A stretch of 64,000 nt of DNA, taken from positions 1-64,000 of the forward strand of contig JACKNV010000009.1 in the NCBI GenBank assembly GCA_024234735.1, read 5' to 3'. Under the pieces are notes generated by a model. It worked only from the letters and a program-made list of their open reading frames with translations. It searched no databases and had not been told where the DNA came from. Below are positions 23,481 to 32,988 of this stretch, in pieces (within the stretch, counting starts at the first letter, position 1; each line of letters begins with the position of its first letter). The translations under genes were made by a program, and so were the position numbers. This stretch comes from Pseudomonadales bacterium (GTDB lineage: Bacteria > Pseudomonadota > Gammaproteobacteria > Pseudomonadales > Halieaceae).

Positions 23481-25673
23481 CTAGACCAGGCTGAAGGACA
23501 CCGCCACACCCGCCATGGCGATGGCGATGATGCTCATCAGCTTGACCAGGATGTTCAGGCTGGGGCCGGAGGTGTCCTTGAAGGGGTCGCCCACGGTGTC
23601 CCCGATCACCGCCGCCCGGTGGGCCGCGGAGCCCTTGCCGCCGTGCTGGCCCTCCTCGATATATTTCTTGGCGTTGTCCCAGGCGCCGCCGGTATTGGAC
23701 AGGAATACCGCCATCACGAAGCCGGTGCACAGGCCGCCGACCAGCAGGCCGATCACCCCGGGCACGCCCAGCAACAGACTCGCCGCCACCGGCGCCGCCA
23801 CCGCTATCAGCGACGGCCCGACCATCTCCCGCTGGGCGCCCCGGGTGGAAATGGCGACACAGCGGGCGTAATCCGGGCGGGCGGTGCCCTCCAGAATGCC
23901 GGGCTGCTCGCGAAACTGGCGGCGCACCTCATCCACCATCAGGCCAGCGGCGCGCCCCACCGCCTGCATGGTCAGGCCGCTGAACACAAAGGCCGCCATG
24001 GAGCCGACAAACAGCGCCGCCAGCACCACCGGGTTCAGCAGGGTGACCTCGAAGTAGCTCATGAAATCCGCCAGGCCGGCGTCGCGCGTGGCAATCTGCA
24101 CGCCGCGGCCCAGGTCGAGCAGCTCCCGCCCGCTGTTCAGCAGCTCGATGCGCACCACCTCCAGGTAGGAGGCGATCAGCGCCAGCGCGGTCAGCGCCGC
24201 CGAGCCGATGGCGAAGCCCTTGCCGGTGGCGGCGGTGGTGTTGCCCAGGGCATCCAGGGCGTCGGTGCGGGCCCGCACCTCGGGGCCCAGTTCGCTCATC
24301 TGGGCGTTGCCGCCCGCATTGTCGGCAATCGGGCCATAGGCGTCGCTGGCCAGGGTGATACCCAGGGTGGAGAGCATGCCCACCGCCGCCAGCGCCACGC
24401 CGTACAAACCGGCGGTGAGCTCCCCGGCATCGAAGCCCGACCCCAGGGCGAAGGCGCCCAGGGTGCCGCCGGCGACCGCCAGCACCGGCACCACGGTGGA
24501 CAGCATGCCCGTGCCCATGCCGGCGATCAGGGTGGTGGCTGCCCCGCTCTCGGCGGCCGCGGCGATATGCCGGGTGGGCCCATAGCTGGCCGAGGTGGAG
24601 TACTCCGTGGCGCGACCGATCACGACCCCGGTCACCAGGCCGACCACCACCGCGCCCCAGGTACCCCACAGATTGGGCACTCCCAGCAGGTACAACACCG
24701 CCAGCGAGCCCAGCACCACCAGCGCCGCGCTGCTGTTGATGCCCCGCGACAGGGCGCCCAGCAGCGCTTTCTGGTCGGCGTCCTCCCCGGTGCGCACCAG
24801 AAACACCCCCGCCACCGACACCAGGATACCCAGTCCGGCGATGGCGAAGGGCGCGGTGACGGCCTTGAGCTGCAGGGCGACATCGCCGACGAAAGCCGCC
24901 GCGCCCAGGGCGGTGGCGGCCAGCAGCGAGCCGCAATAGGATTCGAACAGGTCGGCGCCCATACCGGCCACGTCGCCCACGTTGTCGCCGACGTTGTCGG
25001 CGATGACGGCGGGATTGCGCGGGTCGTCCTCGGGGATCCCCGCCTCCACCTTGCCCACCAGGTCGGCGCCGACATCGGCGGCCTTGGTGTATATGCCGCC
25101 GCCCACCCGCGCGAACAGGGCCTGCAGGGAGGCACCCATGCTGAAAGTCAGCACCGCGGTGGTCACCAGCACCATGCGGTAGCCGTTGTCCGAGGCCGGG
25201 GTCAGCCAGTCCACCAGCAGCAGCCAGGCGGCGCAATTGCCCAGCCCCAGTCCAACCACCACCAGGCCGATCACGGCGCCGCTGCGAAAGGCCACCCGCA
25301 GGCTCTGGCCGAGGGAAGTGCGCGCCGCGGCGGCGGTGCGGGTCGACGCCAGGGTGGCGGTCTGCATGCCGCAATAACCGGCCAGCGCCGAGAAGAACCC
25401 GCCACACAGGAAGGTGAAGGGCAGCCACGTGGACTGCACCTGGAAACCAAAGGCCAGCACCGCAAACAGCGCCGCCAGCAGCAGGAATACCGCGACCATC
25501 ACCCGGTACTGCTGGCGCAGGTAGGCCATGGCGCCCTCGCGCACATGCTTGCCGATGAGCCGCATCTGCTCGTTGCCGCCGTCCTGGCGACACATGTCGC
25601 GATAAAACAACCAGGCGAACAGCAGCGCGACCACTGCGGCAACTGGTGCCAACCAGAATAGGGGTTCATTCAT
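23481..25673 (-). CDS. hppA: membrane-bound ion-pumping pyrophosphatase, K+-dependent type
   Basis: A 730-residue, roughly 16-span pyrophosphatase that couples PPi hydrolysis to H+ (or Na+) pumping. PPi/Mg-binding motifs are 'GGGIYTKAADVGADLVGKVE', 'DDPRNPAVIADNVGDNVGD' and, near the end, 'DTVGDPFKDTSGPSLN'. The segment 'GNTTAATGKG' has Ala where K+-independent enzymes have Lys, so it belongs to the K+-stimulated group. Whether H+ or Na+ is pumped needs the gate Glu/Lys position, which I did not resolve. It lies 19 bases downstream of the next gene and is probably cotranscribed with it. Confidence 0.92.
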   Translation of the reverse strand: MNEPLFWLAPVAAVVALLFAWLFYRDMCRQDGGNEQMRLIGKHVREGAMAYLRQQYRVMVAVFLLLAALFAVLAFGFQVQSTWLPFTFLCGGFFSALAGYCGMQTATLASTRTAAAARTSLGQSLRVAFRSGAVIGLVVVGLGLGNCAAWLLLVDWLTPASDNGYRMVLVTTAVLTFSMGASLQALFARVGGGIYTKAADVGADLVGKVEAGIPEDDPRNPAVIADNVGDNVGDVAGMGADLFESYCGSLLAATALGAAAFVGDVALQLKAVTAPFAIAGLGILVSVAGVFLVRTGEDADQKALLGALSRGINSSAALVVLGSLAVLYLLGVPNLWGTWGAVVVGLVTGVVIGRATEYSTSASYGPTRHIAAAAESGAATTLIAGMGTGMLSTVVPVLAVAGGTLGAFALGSGFDAGELTAGLYGVALAAVGMLSTLGITLASDAYGPIADNAGGNAQMSELGPEVRARTDALDALGNTTAATGKGFAIGSAALTALALIASYLEVVRIELLNSGRELLDLGRGVQIATRDAGLADFMSYFEVTLLNPVVLAALFVGSMAAFVFSGLTMQAVGRAAGLMVDEVRRQFREQPGILEGTARPDYARCVAISTRGAQREMVGPSLIAVAAPVAASLLLGVPGVIGLLVGGLCTGFVMAVFLSNTGGAWDNAKKYIEEGQHGGKGSAAHRAAVIGDTVGDPFKDTSGPSLNILVKLMSIIAIAMAGVAVSFSLV

Positions 25674-25692
25674 GCTCGGGCTGTGTCCTCGA

Positions 25693-26478
25693 TCAGATGT
25701 CCGGCGCCGGTGCCTGTGCGGAGCGCCACCAGCCGTGGTGCCTGGCCTCCAGCTCGGCCACATCGGGAAAACGATAAAAAGCGAAGTCCTGCTGGTCGCC
25801 GACGTAGAAGCCGCCGCGCACGGTGCGATAGAACACCCCCTGGGTGGACTGCTTCATCACCAGCTTACTGTGCTTCTTGCCATCGGCCAGCAGCAAAGCG
25901 AGAACATCCCGCAGGTGCTGCATATTGGGATAGGGCAGATCGTTGGCCAGGCCGCCCGCCGGATCCTGCGCCAGGCCCCGCAGGGCCAGCTCGGAAAACA
26001 CGATGCGCGGCACATGCACCGGCTGCGTGGTATCGGTGATGGCGCGACAGAACTCCAGCGGCGGCAGGCAGCTGGCCACCACTGGCTCGATGGGACAGAA
26101 CTCCTGGTACAGGTGGGCGCGCCGGCCGGTCTCGCCGGTGTACTCGGCGCGCTCCAGCGACAGGGTCTTGCCATCCCGGGTAACCAGGTGGAGCCGGCCC
26201 AGGGCGGATACCGGCACCCGCGACAATACCCGGTAGATCGCCAGGTATACGGACTTCTTCGGGGTGCCATCGGCCTTGGCAACGCAGCGCTCTCCGATGA
26301 GCTCCAGGGGGAACTCCCCGGGGGGCAGCTGATCCACGTCCACCTCGAAGAAGATCGCCTCGCCCCGGGAGTGCACCCGCGAACCCACGGCAAAATAACG
26401 CCCGAATTCCACCGGCGCCAGCATCGAGGCGATCAGGGCCTGGGGAATGAGGGACAGGTATACGTGCGTGGCGCTCAT
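25693..26478 (-). CDS. conserved hypothetical protein upstream of hppA
   Basis: A 261-residue soluble-looking protein with no signal peptide or membrane span. I do not recognise the family. It is rich in beta-type segments, for example 'EAIFFEVDVDQLPPGEFPLELIGER' and 'KSVYLAIYRVLSRVPVSALGRLHLV', and has a fairly conserved-looking C-terminus 'GVFYRTVRGGFYVGDQQDFAFYRFPDV'. It is followed after 19 bases by the pyrophosphatase gene, so the two probably form an operon. No function can be named. Confidence 0.6.
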   Translation of the reverse strand: MSATHVYLSLIPQALIASMLAPVEFGRYFAVGSRVHSRGEAIFFEVDVDQLPPGEFPLELIGERCVAKADGTPKKSVYLAIYRVLSRVPVSALGRLHLVTRDGKTLSLERAEYTGETGRRAHLYQEFCPIEPVVASCLPPLEFCRAITDTTQPVHVPRIVFSELALRGLAQDPAGGLANDLPYPNMQHLRDVLALLLADGKKHSKLVMKQSTQGVFYRTVRGGFYVGDQQDFAFYRFPDVAELEARHHGWWRSAQAPAPDI

Positions 26479-26564
26479 GGCAACCTCCTCGCTACATAGT
26501 ATCAGTCTGCACCGGTTCCGCGACCTTGATATGAATCAGCTTGCCGGCCAGTAAGCCCAATATT

Positions 26565-27683
26565 CTAGAGACTGACGCCGGTCCCGACATAGAGGCACAC
26601 CATCGAGGCAAAATACAGCAGCGGGAAAATCCAGCGGCAGCGCCGGTCGATGCGGTCGCCCAGCTCGTGGTGCCCCTTCTTGTCCAGCGCCCCCACCCAC
26701 AGGTTGATTACCACCGTGGCGCACATGGTAAGAAAACTGATAATGAGGAAGGCATGCATCAGGGTGAAGTACGATATCTCCGGCATGACCGCGCCCATGA
26801 CCAACTGATAGGACACCCCGGTGAGGATGCCGATAAAGGAGACACTGGTGCGATCGCCCAGCGAGGAGCGCTCCATCCAGAATACCGAGAAGGACAGCAG
26901 CACGATGATAATCAGCGGAAAGCTGACCAGCTGCCGGATATAAAAGGAGTTGCGCTTGACCTCGACACCGACCACCAGCGCCGACGAGTTCACCCCCCGG
27001 CCGGCGTAGGCGGAGGGACCGTCCCGGGTGGTGATGGTGAGCCCGGTAACAGCCCAGTGCGGCAGGCTGGCCCCGCTCTCCAGGAACGTGTTCTCGGCGC
27101 CGGCGGCGAGTTCGAAGCGCACCTCGTCGCGATCGAAGCCGAGTATCTCGAACACGGCTTCCAGGCGATGGCTGTCGAAGGGGAACAGCCGCATGTCCAT
27201 GTCGACCTCGGCGGTGGCGTTGATCGACTGCACCAGGGTGCAGGTGCCGTCGGGCAGCACCCTCAGCACCACCCCGCTCACCTCGAACATGCCGCTCTCG
27301 TTGGCCAGCACCACCGTTGGGTACCACCCGGTACCGACCTCGTCGAACTGGTAGTTGCCCTGGAAGACCAGCTCGTCGACGCCGTCGGCGGGGGTGAAGG
27401 CAACCCGTGGGTCATTCCACACCAGCGTCAGCACACCGGTAAATTCGAACGTTTCATCGACATCGCTGATCCGGTTGATATCGTGCAGCTCGAAGCGCGG
27501 ATACACCACCACCGGGCCATCCACTGGCGGCGGCGCCAGCAGGCGCAACTGCGGGGGAATTGCCGCCGGTGCCGGCGGCGGTGCGCCGGCCACACCCTGG
27601 GCCAGGGGAACCTGTGCCCAGCAGGCCAGGGCCACGCCCAGCAGTAATATCCTGATCAGGTTTTTGATAGCCGAGCGCTCCAC
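26565..27683 (-). CDS. prokaryotic pentameric ligand-gated ion channel (Cys-loop-type homologue)
   Basis: A 372-residue protein with a signal peptide ('LIRILLLGVALACWAQ'), a beta-rich extracellular/periplasmic domain and four C-terminal helices. The loop 'MRLFPFDSHRLEAVFE' is the Pro-loop FPFD of the family, without the flanking cysteines, as in bacterial members such as GLIC and ELIC. Strand motif 'FTGVLTLVWNDPRVAF' matches the ligand-binding fold. Helix 1 follows 'RQLVSFPLIIIVLL', helix 2 'DRTSVSFIGILTGVSYQLVM', helix 3 'LMHAFLIISFLTMCATVVI' and helix 4 the C-terminus. It would form an inner-membrane channel. The GTG at 27683 was chosen because the signal peptide follows. The ligand and ion preference are unknown. 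Confidence 0.85.
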   Translation of the reverse strand: MERSAIKNLIRILLLGVALACWAQVPLAQGVAGAPPPAPAAIPPQLRLLAPPPVDGPVVVYPRFELHDINRISDVDETFEFTGVLTLVWNDPRVAFTPADGVDELVFQGNYQFDEVGTGWYPTVVLANESGMFEVSGVVLRVLPDGTCTLVQSINATAEVDMDMRLFPFDSHRLEAVFEILGFDRDEVRFELAAGAENTFLESGASLPHWAVTGLTITTRDGPSAYAGRGVNSSALVVGVEVKRNSFYIRQLVSFPLIIIVLLSFSVFWMERSSLGDRTSVSFIGILTGVSYQLVMGAVMPEISYFTLMHAFLIISFLTMCATVVINLWVGALDKKGHHELGDRIDRRCRWIFPLLYFASMVCLYVGTGVSL

Positions 27684-27813
27684 ACCTGTTGCACTAATGA
27701 TTCCCCCGACACAAAGTATGCAAGGGCACCGGCCGGCTCGCAACACCGGGTTGGGCGCCCGGGAAGGGCCGCTCACCTTCACGCCCCCGATAATTGGCCA
27801 AGGAAACCGCGCA

Positions 27814-28815
27814 ATGCCAAAGACAATTCGCCGCCTGGCGGCCCCGCTACTGCTGAGCGCCGCTGCGCTCGCACCGGCCGGCGAGCTGCGCCTGGACAAC
27901 GGCGCCGTGATTCCGGGGACGCTGGTCAGCATCGACGCCACCACGGTCTCGTGGAAGGCCGACAAGATTGGCAAGATCAGTGTCGCCAAAAGCGATGTGA
28001 AGGACCTGCAAACCACGGACCGGGCCACCGTGCGGGAATCGCTGCACCAGCCGCCACAGGACGACTGCCTGGTGCAGGTCAGGGACAGCAAATGGTCGAT
28101 CGACTGTGGCCCGGGGCCGGTGCAGTCGGTCGCATTCGCCCAGTTGCGCAGCCTGCCGGCGGTACCCAGCTCCAACGGCAAGCTGACCATGGGCCTGGAT
28201 ATCGACCGCGGCACCAGCCCCTCCGAGGAAGTCGCCGTCGACCTTGATGCCCGCTGGCTGCGCAAGGGATATCGCCACAATGTCTACATCAATACCGACT
28301 ACCAGCAGACCGACGGCAGCAAGACCACCGACAAGGCAGACGCCTACTACCAGTACGACGTGGTGCGCGACGCGGGCTGGTACTGGTTTGGCCGCACGCG
28401 CTACTACCGCAACGAATTCGAAGCACTGAAGCAGGCCTACGCCGGGGGCGGCGGCCTAGGCCGGGAATTTACCCCCACCGAGAACCTCAACCTGAGCCTG
28501 CAGGGGGGGCCTGCCATCATGTACTACCAGTTCACTGAACAGGGCTGGCAGACCAAGCCCGGCGCAATCGTATCCTGGACTGTGGTGTGGCAGACGCCCT
28601 GGCGAGAAGTCGAATTATCGCACACAGGCGACCTGGGCTGGGTGTATTCCGTGACCGACGCCTACCTGTTCCAGTCCAGAACGGGTCTTACCTTCCCGCT
28701 CTACCAGGGCCTGGTGGGGGAACTGCGCCTGGACTACGATCTCTCCGGTGTCAGGGGCGGCGGCAACAGCGACTACGACATGGAGTGGGTCATGGCCCTG
28801 GGCTACAAATGGTAA
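27814..28815 (+). CDS. DUF481 outer-membrane protein (YdiY-like)
   Basis: A 333-residue protein with a signal peptide ending at 'ALAPAG', an SH3-like N-terminal segment ('LRLDNGAVIPGTLVSIDATTVSWKAD'), and a C-terminal antiparallel beta-barrel of the DUF481 type. The chain ends '...MALGYKW', with an aromatic last residue suited to barrel assembly. The start ATG at 27814 has AAGGAAA about 8 bases upstream. It is transcribed divergently from the ligand-gated channel gene, with 130 bases between them. Function of DUF481 proteins is not established. Confidence 0.78.
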   Translation: MPKTIRRLAAPLLLSAAALAPAGELRLDNGAVIPGTLVSIDATTVSWKADKIGKISVAKSDVKDLQTTDRATVRESLHQPPQDDCLVQVRDSKWSIDCGPGPVQSVAFAQLRSLPAVPSSNGKLTMGLDIDRGTSPSEEVAVDLDARWLRKGYRHNVYINTDYQQTDGSKTTDKADAYYQYDVVRDAGWYWFGRTRYYRNEFEALKQAYAGGGGLGREFTPTENLNLSLQGGPAIMYYQFTEQGWQTKPGAIVSWTVVWQTPWREVELSHTGDLGWVYSVTDAYLFQSRTGLTFPLYQGLVGELRLDYDLSGVRGGGNSDYDMEWVMALGYKW

Positions 28816-28870
28816 GGCGCCGGACCGAGAGCGGCGCGACCCTCACCCGACTGGGCGGGGGCAGCGGCAA

Positions 28871-29413
28871 TCAGTTCAGGTAGCGAACCGGGTCGGCTCC
28901 ATCCCAGCCGACTGCGCTGTCGGCGATCATCTGGAACAGACCGCGGTTGCCATCGTGGATGGCGATCAGCTCCTGAATCGTCCCCGGGTGCCCGGATGTG
29001 GCGAAATAGGTGAATTTGCCCTCGGGGGTGAACAGCACACCGTCCTGCTCGACGACCAGCCCCGCTTCGCGCGCCCGCTCCATGAGTTCGTCGTAATCCT
29101 CGCTGAAAAAACCCACGTGGTGCAGGCCCTCGTGCCCCGCGTCCAGGAAGTCGCGGTAGGAGGTGCGCACCGGGCTGCGCTGCTCGATCAGCTCGATCTG
29201 CAAGGGCCCGCTGTTGGCCAGGGCAATGCGCCCTTCGAAAGGCAGGCTCAGGTCCAGCGGCTCACCAAGGTAGCTGAACGCCAGCACATCGACCTTGTTG
29301 AAAACGAAAAACGGCCCGATGCGCATCGTGCCAGTCCAGTAACGCACGGCCGCGTCCAGGTCACGCACCACGATACCCAGCTGCCTGACCGGCCCGAACA
29401 GTTCATTCATCAT
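28871..29413 (-). CDS. VOC/glyoxalase-fold protein
   Basis: A 180-residue protein of the vicinal oxygen chelate fold. The N-terminal half begins 'GPVRQLGIVVRDLDAAVRYW', the second half has 'GLHHVGFFSEDYDELMERA' and 'GTIQELIAI', supplying typical metal ligands (Gln, Glu, His, Glu). It looks like the Glyoxalase_4/methylmalonyl-CoA epimerase-like group, but the substrate is not known. The start ATGATG at 29413 has GGAGGAAG just upstream, so it starts on its own, although the frame is also open into the TPR sequence upstream. That fusion appears to be an accident of a shift in the TPR gene. Confidence 0.75.
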   Translation of the reverse strand: MMNELFGPVRQLGIVVRDLDAAVRYWTGTMRIGPFFVFNKVDVLAFSYLGEPLDLSLPFEGRIALANSGPLQIELIEQRSPVRTSYRDFLDAGHEGLHHVGFFSEDYDELMERAREAGLVVEQDGVLFTPEGKFTYFATSGHPGTIQELIAIHDGNRGLFQMIADSAVGWDGADPVRYLN

Positions 29414-31400
29414 CGCTTCCTCCGCGATTTTAGGACAATGAATGGCCATTCCGACCATTGGTGATTTAAGCTCAGCGAAGATGGAAAGCGATCTCTGGTA
29501 CATCTCTTCAGCCCGCTCAAGCTCGCCACGGATCTGATATAGGTTTCTGAGGTTGCCATAGACACTGGCCACGCCTTCTTTACGACCAAGCGCCTCGTTA
29601 ATGGCTAAGGACTTCTGGTACATCTCTTCAGCCGGCTCAAGCTCGCCACGGATCTGATATAGGATTCCGAGGTTGCCATAGACGCTGGCTATGCCTTCTT
29701 TACGACCCAGCGCCTCGTCAATGGCTAACTTCTGGTACATCTCTTCAGCCGCCTCAAGCTCACCCCGGATCTGATATAGGTTTCCGAGGTTGCCATAGTC
29801 ACTGGCCACGCCTCTTTACGACCCAGCGCCTCGTTAATGGCTAAGGACTTCTGGTACATCTCTTCAGCCCGCTCAAGCTCGCCACGAATCTGATATAGGA
29901 TTCCGAGGTTGCCATGTCACTAGCCATGCCTTCTTTATGACCCAGCGCTTCTTCAATGGCTAAGGACTTTGGTACATCTCTTCAGCCTGCTCAAGCTCGC
30001 CCTGGGTCTTATATAGGATTCCGAGGTTGCCATAGTCACTGGCCATGCCTTCTTTACGACCCAGCGCTTCTTCAATGGCTAGGACTTGGTACATCTCTTC
30101 AGCCCGCTCAAGTTCGCCCCGGATCTGATATAGGTTTCGAGGTTGCCATAGACACTGGCATGCCTACTTTACGACCCAGCGCTTCTTCAATGGCTAAGGA
30201 CTTCCGGTACATCTCTTCAGCCCGCTCAAACTCGCCCTGGGTCTTATATAGGACTCAAGGTTGCCATAGACACTGGCCATGCCTTCTTTACGACCCAGCG
30301 TTTCTTCAATGGCTAAGGACTTCTGGTACATCTCTTCAGCCCGCTCAAGCTCGCCACGGATCTGATATAGGTTTCCGAGGTTGCCATACTGATCTGCCAT
30401 GCCTTCTTTACGACCCAGCGCTTCTCAATGGCTAAGGACTTCTGGTACATCTCTTCAGCCCGCCTCAAGCTCGCCCGGGTCTGATATAGATTCCGAGGTT
30501 GCCATAGGCGACAGCTTTTTTCCGATGAGCTTTCATCTGAGGCACAAAGAGATAACCACTTTTCCATCGCAATCCTTGCGGCATCTAGATCGCCCAAGCG
30601 ATTGTAGAACTCATAAGCTAGGAACAACACTTGAAGGCTACTAGTACTCTACCAATAGCTTCGCAAATTTCTGACGAGCAAACCTGATTTTCCTTCTTTG
30701 ACAGGATTGCCGCGTCTTCGCAATTCCTAACTGTAGTTGTTCAAGACTTAGAAGAGCTTTTTTTCAGCATCACGTGCTTTTCTGCTCGCTTTTCTTTTAG
30801 CGCGATTTCACGTTTAGCTTTCTACCTCCTTCAATGCACTTAATGGGAGGACTACAATGTCTTCTGCTTTTTTGCTTCGGGCAAATCACCTTTCGCAAAG
30901 GCACGAAGGTGAGCGTCAAGTTCTGCAACAAAAGATTCCTCATCCTCGAAATAGTGATAAAGAATTTTCCTTGTTTCTTCAAGATGCTTGCGAAAATCGA
31001 TAACCTTCTGAAGCTGAGGACCAGGATCAGCTTCAGAGGCAAACGTCCACGCGTTTAAAGAACACGAATATTTCTGGCTCACCACTTTTTTCCATCGTTC
31101 AAGAGCGCGATGAAACTCTTCTTCAGTGTAAGAAGAGTAGGGTTCAGCATCAGGTGCCGCTTGCCCCCAGCGTCTGTACATGGCCAAAATGAAACATCAC
31201 ATTTGTCTATTTCTTCGTTGATAACACTTTGATTCCGACGCCCAGTTGATGCCAAAGTGTCTTCCCATCCAAGCGGCTTATACTCAACATTGGCTCCATC
31301 ACCGAAACCAACGTTCAGTTGGTGAATAGCTTTCTTAAACGAGTTGCGTTCGCTCAACAAATCGCCGGGAGAAGCTATAAAACAGATATTGTTCTTTCAT
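29410..31400 (-). pseudogene. frameshifted DUF4062-TPR protein gene
   Basis: Read across frames from an ATG at 31400, the product starts like DUF4062 proteins: 'ASPGDLLSERNSFKKAIHQ', then 'EYKPLGWEDTLASTGRRNQSVINEEIDKCDV' and 'AMYRRWGQ'. A charged helical part ('FRKHLEETRKILYHYF') and a linker follow, then 'VLFLAYEFYNRLGDLDAARIAMEKW' and at least nine 40-residue TPR units of the type 'YGNLGNLYQIRGELERAEEMYQKSLAI'. More than ten single-base shifts, mostly losses, break it. Reading sense is kept between them, with few internal stops. In an alternative frame a TGA (29412-29410) would overlap the start of the VOC gene. The base use is more AT-rich than the neighbours at the 5' end. DUF4062-TPR proteins are often of unknown or defence-like role. 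Confidence 0.7.
29470..30510 (-). repeat. tandem array of ~120-base TPR-coding repeats
   Basis: The string GGTACATCTCTTCAGCC recurs at 29497, 29617, 29734, 29853, 29971, 30088, 30206, 30325 and 30444. The spacing is 120, 117, 119, 118, 117, 118, 119 and 119 bases. The full unit is 120 bases (40 codons); shorter spacings reflect 1-3 base losses. Only the three units nearest the VOC gene keep one open frame. Confidence 0.85.
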
Positions 31401-31529
31401 TAGGCACCCAGTATTTTCATGTCAATACCCTCATTGGCTGATAGACATAACACTTCAGGCTGGGGCCAGCGTCAGTTGTTCCGCGCCGAAGGCGCCTTGC
31501 AGCCCTGACTTGTTAGAATCGCCGGATGC

Positions 31530-31800
31530 CTAAAACCGCGAGTCATTTTCACAAGGCACTCCATCGCGGTCGCCATCCATTTTCGTATTGGGGCAATTTT
31601 GAATGAAGAATTCAGCCTCAGCTCGACTGCATTTGGCTGCAATACTGCCGTCCATCACATCTAAACTGAGGTGCGGAACTGGGCGTTGAATATTGAGCTT
31701 GAGAACTACCGGTTAGCTCTGCTACTGGCTTGCTTTCCTGAGACGCATAGAGTTCCCAAGCGCCAAACGCAAGCAGAGCAACAATGATGAGATTTCTCAT
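31530..31800 (-). pseudogene. excalibur calcium-binding-domain protein, frameshifted
   Basis: From ATG at 31800 a short protein begins with a membrane/signal segment ('MRNLIIVALLAFGAWELYAS'), a Ser/Pro-rich linker and 'FRCDGRQYCSQM'. One base then appears to be missing near 31622. In the next frame the sequence continues 'AEAEFFIQNCPNTKMDGDRDGVPCEN' to a TAG at 31530-31532. Together these make a complete excalibur domain with the DxDxDG calcium loop and four cysteines. Whether the shift is real or a sequence error cannot be told here. Confidence 0.6.
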
Positions 31801-32188
31801 TTTATGGGCGATTCTCCAAGGCTCGCTAACAGCTATATCAAAAGACAAAATACATTGAAAAAGGAAGCTGGCTCTTCACGCTACAGTTCCTCTTCACAGG
31901 CATTAGCCGACCGTTTCTACTTGGCACATCCACAGCAGTCCAAATCTCAGGTGCGATAAACCCAACCCTCCCAGCAATGCGCAAACCGTCCGACATCCAT
32001 CCAGTATCTTTTCGTCACGACGCTATTAAAGCGTAAAAATAAAAATACGCCATACAATCGCAAGTCACGTCAGCATGCCATTTCCAACATATGGGCGACA
32101 CCTGGAGCCTACTCAAACCCATTATGACAATACAGCGGACAGCTAGCCGTCGACTACCTGTTCTGGCACCGCAATCATCCGATGCGAC
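31801..32188. other. non-coding AT-richer stretch, no feature recognised
   Basis: Between the broken excalibur gene and the first GFA gene I see no credible reading frame, RNA gene, repeat or clear hairpin. Base composition is visibly lower in GC than the rest of the window. Confidence 0.5.
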
Positions 32189-32587
32189 TCAGAACCAGTA
32201 GTCGCTGACGCACCTTCCGTCACTGGGTAGATCTTCGAACGAGACCAGTCCGTCAAAGCGATCGATCGGGATTTCCGCGACCTCGTCGGGCTCCGCCAGT
32301 CGCAGGTTGACAGCTATCCGACGCCGCCCATCCGAGGTGGGCTCACAGCCCCGCCAGTAAGCCACGCACCCACAGTTCGGGCAAAAGTGAAACCCGATCG
32401 TTCGGTCGCTCCACGTATACACCCGCGTTCCCCCGGATACGTTGATACGCTCTCCCTCGTAGTCGTACGCCCATAGTACTCCGTAGCGCCTGCACACTGT
32501 GCAATTGCAGGCCGTGGCCCCGTCAGGCCTCCCCTCGAAACTCCACTGCACATTCCCACAGTGACATGAACCAGCAAGCATCGTCAT
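32189..32587 (-). CDS. GFA-family (Mss4-like) zinc protein
   Basis: A 132-residue protein with the GFA/CENP-V fold. Zinc-binding cysteines are seen in 'GSCHCGNVQW', 'CNCTVCRRYG' and 'FHFCPNCGCVAYW'. Family members include glutathione-dependent formaldehyde-activating enzyme, but most have unknown roles, and this one should not be called an enzyme without proof. The start is taken at 32587; an ATG two codons on (32581) is also possible. It sits alone among small genes in AT-richer DNA. Confidence 0.82.
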   Translation of the reverse strand: MTMLAGSCHCGNVQWSFEGRPDGATACNCTVCRRYGVLWAYDYEGERINVSGGTRVYTWSDRTIGFHFCPNCGCVAYWRGCEPTSDGRRRIAVNLRLAEPDEVAEIPIDRFDGLVSFEDLPSDGRCVSDYWF

Positions 32588-32640
32588 ATACCCATTCAGT
32601 TTGTTTCGCGCCCAACGCGAGACACCCTCTTTCGTTATAG

Positions 32641-32988
32641 CTAGTAGTGTGCACAGGCGGAGTGGACTTTACCGAGCTTGTCAAAGTAAAACACTTCGGC
32701 GGACAGGCCACGGACGCCGTTGTAGACGATGGTAACGCTATCTACGCCCACCAATGTATGCAATTTTTCAAAATGCAGCTCCGGATAACGCGCCAAAGCC
32801 TTCGCCCAGTATTCCCTGACACTTGTCTTCCCCTTGAGCTTGCCTGTCAGTTCGCCCATTGATTCGACTATGACAGGCGAAGACATCTCGAAATCGTCCG
32901 TATAATGCGAAAGTATCGAATCGAGATCGTGGTTGTTCCACGCTTCGATCCAGTGGTCGGCAAATGCTGTCGCTTTCTCGATATCCAT
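32641..32988 (-). CDS. SnoaL-like (NTF2-fold) protein
   Basis: A 115-residue single-domain protein with the SnoaL/NTF2-like pattern: 'ATAFADHWIEAWNNHDLDSILSHYTDDFEMSSP' at the start and a cone-shaped beta sheet after it ('HTLVGVDSVTIVYNGVRG'). Such proteins are isomerases, hydrolases or binding proteins; nothing here fixes which. It lies 53 bases upstream of the GFA gene on the same strand. Confidence 0.75.
   Translation of the reverse strand: MDIEKATAFADHWIEAWNNHDLDSILSHYTDDFEMSSPVIVESMGELTGKLKGKTSVREYWAKALARYPELHFEKLHTLVGVDSVTIVYNGVRGLSAEVFYFDKLGKVHSACAHY

Noticed and set aside
27684..28280. N-terminal extension of the ion-channel frame by about 200 codons.
   Set aside because: It is antisense to the DUF481 gene, and a GTG with a proper signal peptide starts at 27683.
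29414..29809. A genuine TPR-VOC fusion protein.
   Set aside because: The VOC part has its own strong ribosome site and start, and an alternative frame supplies a natural stop at the junction.
29470..30510. Regular ~120-base repeats that might look like a CRISPR or satellite array.
   Set aside because: Units are contiguous without unique spacers and translate to TPR motifs on the minus strand.
32588..32640. Possible integron attC site (GTTGGGC and ATAACG on the minus strand) between SnoaL-like and GFA genes.
   Set aside because: The outer boxes are not complementary, the span is too short for an attC hairpin, and no integrase is visible.
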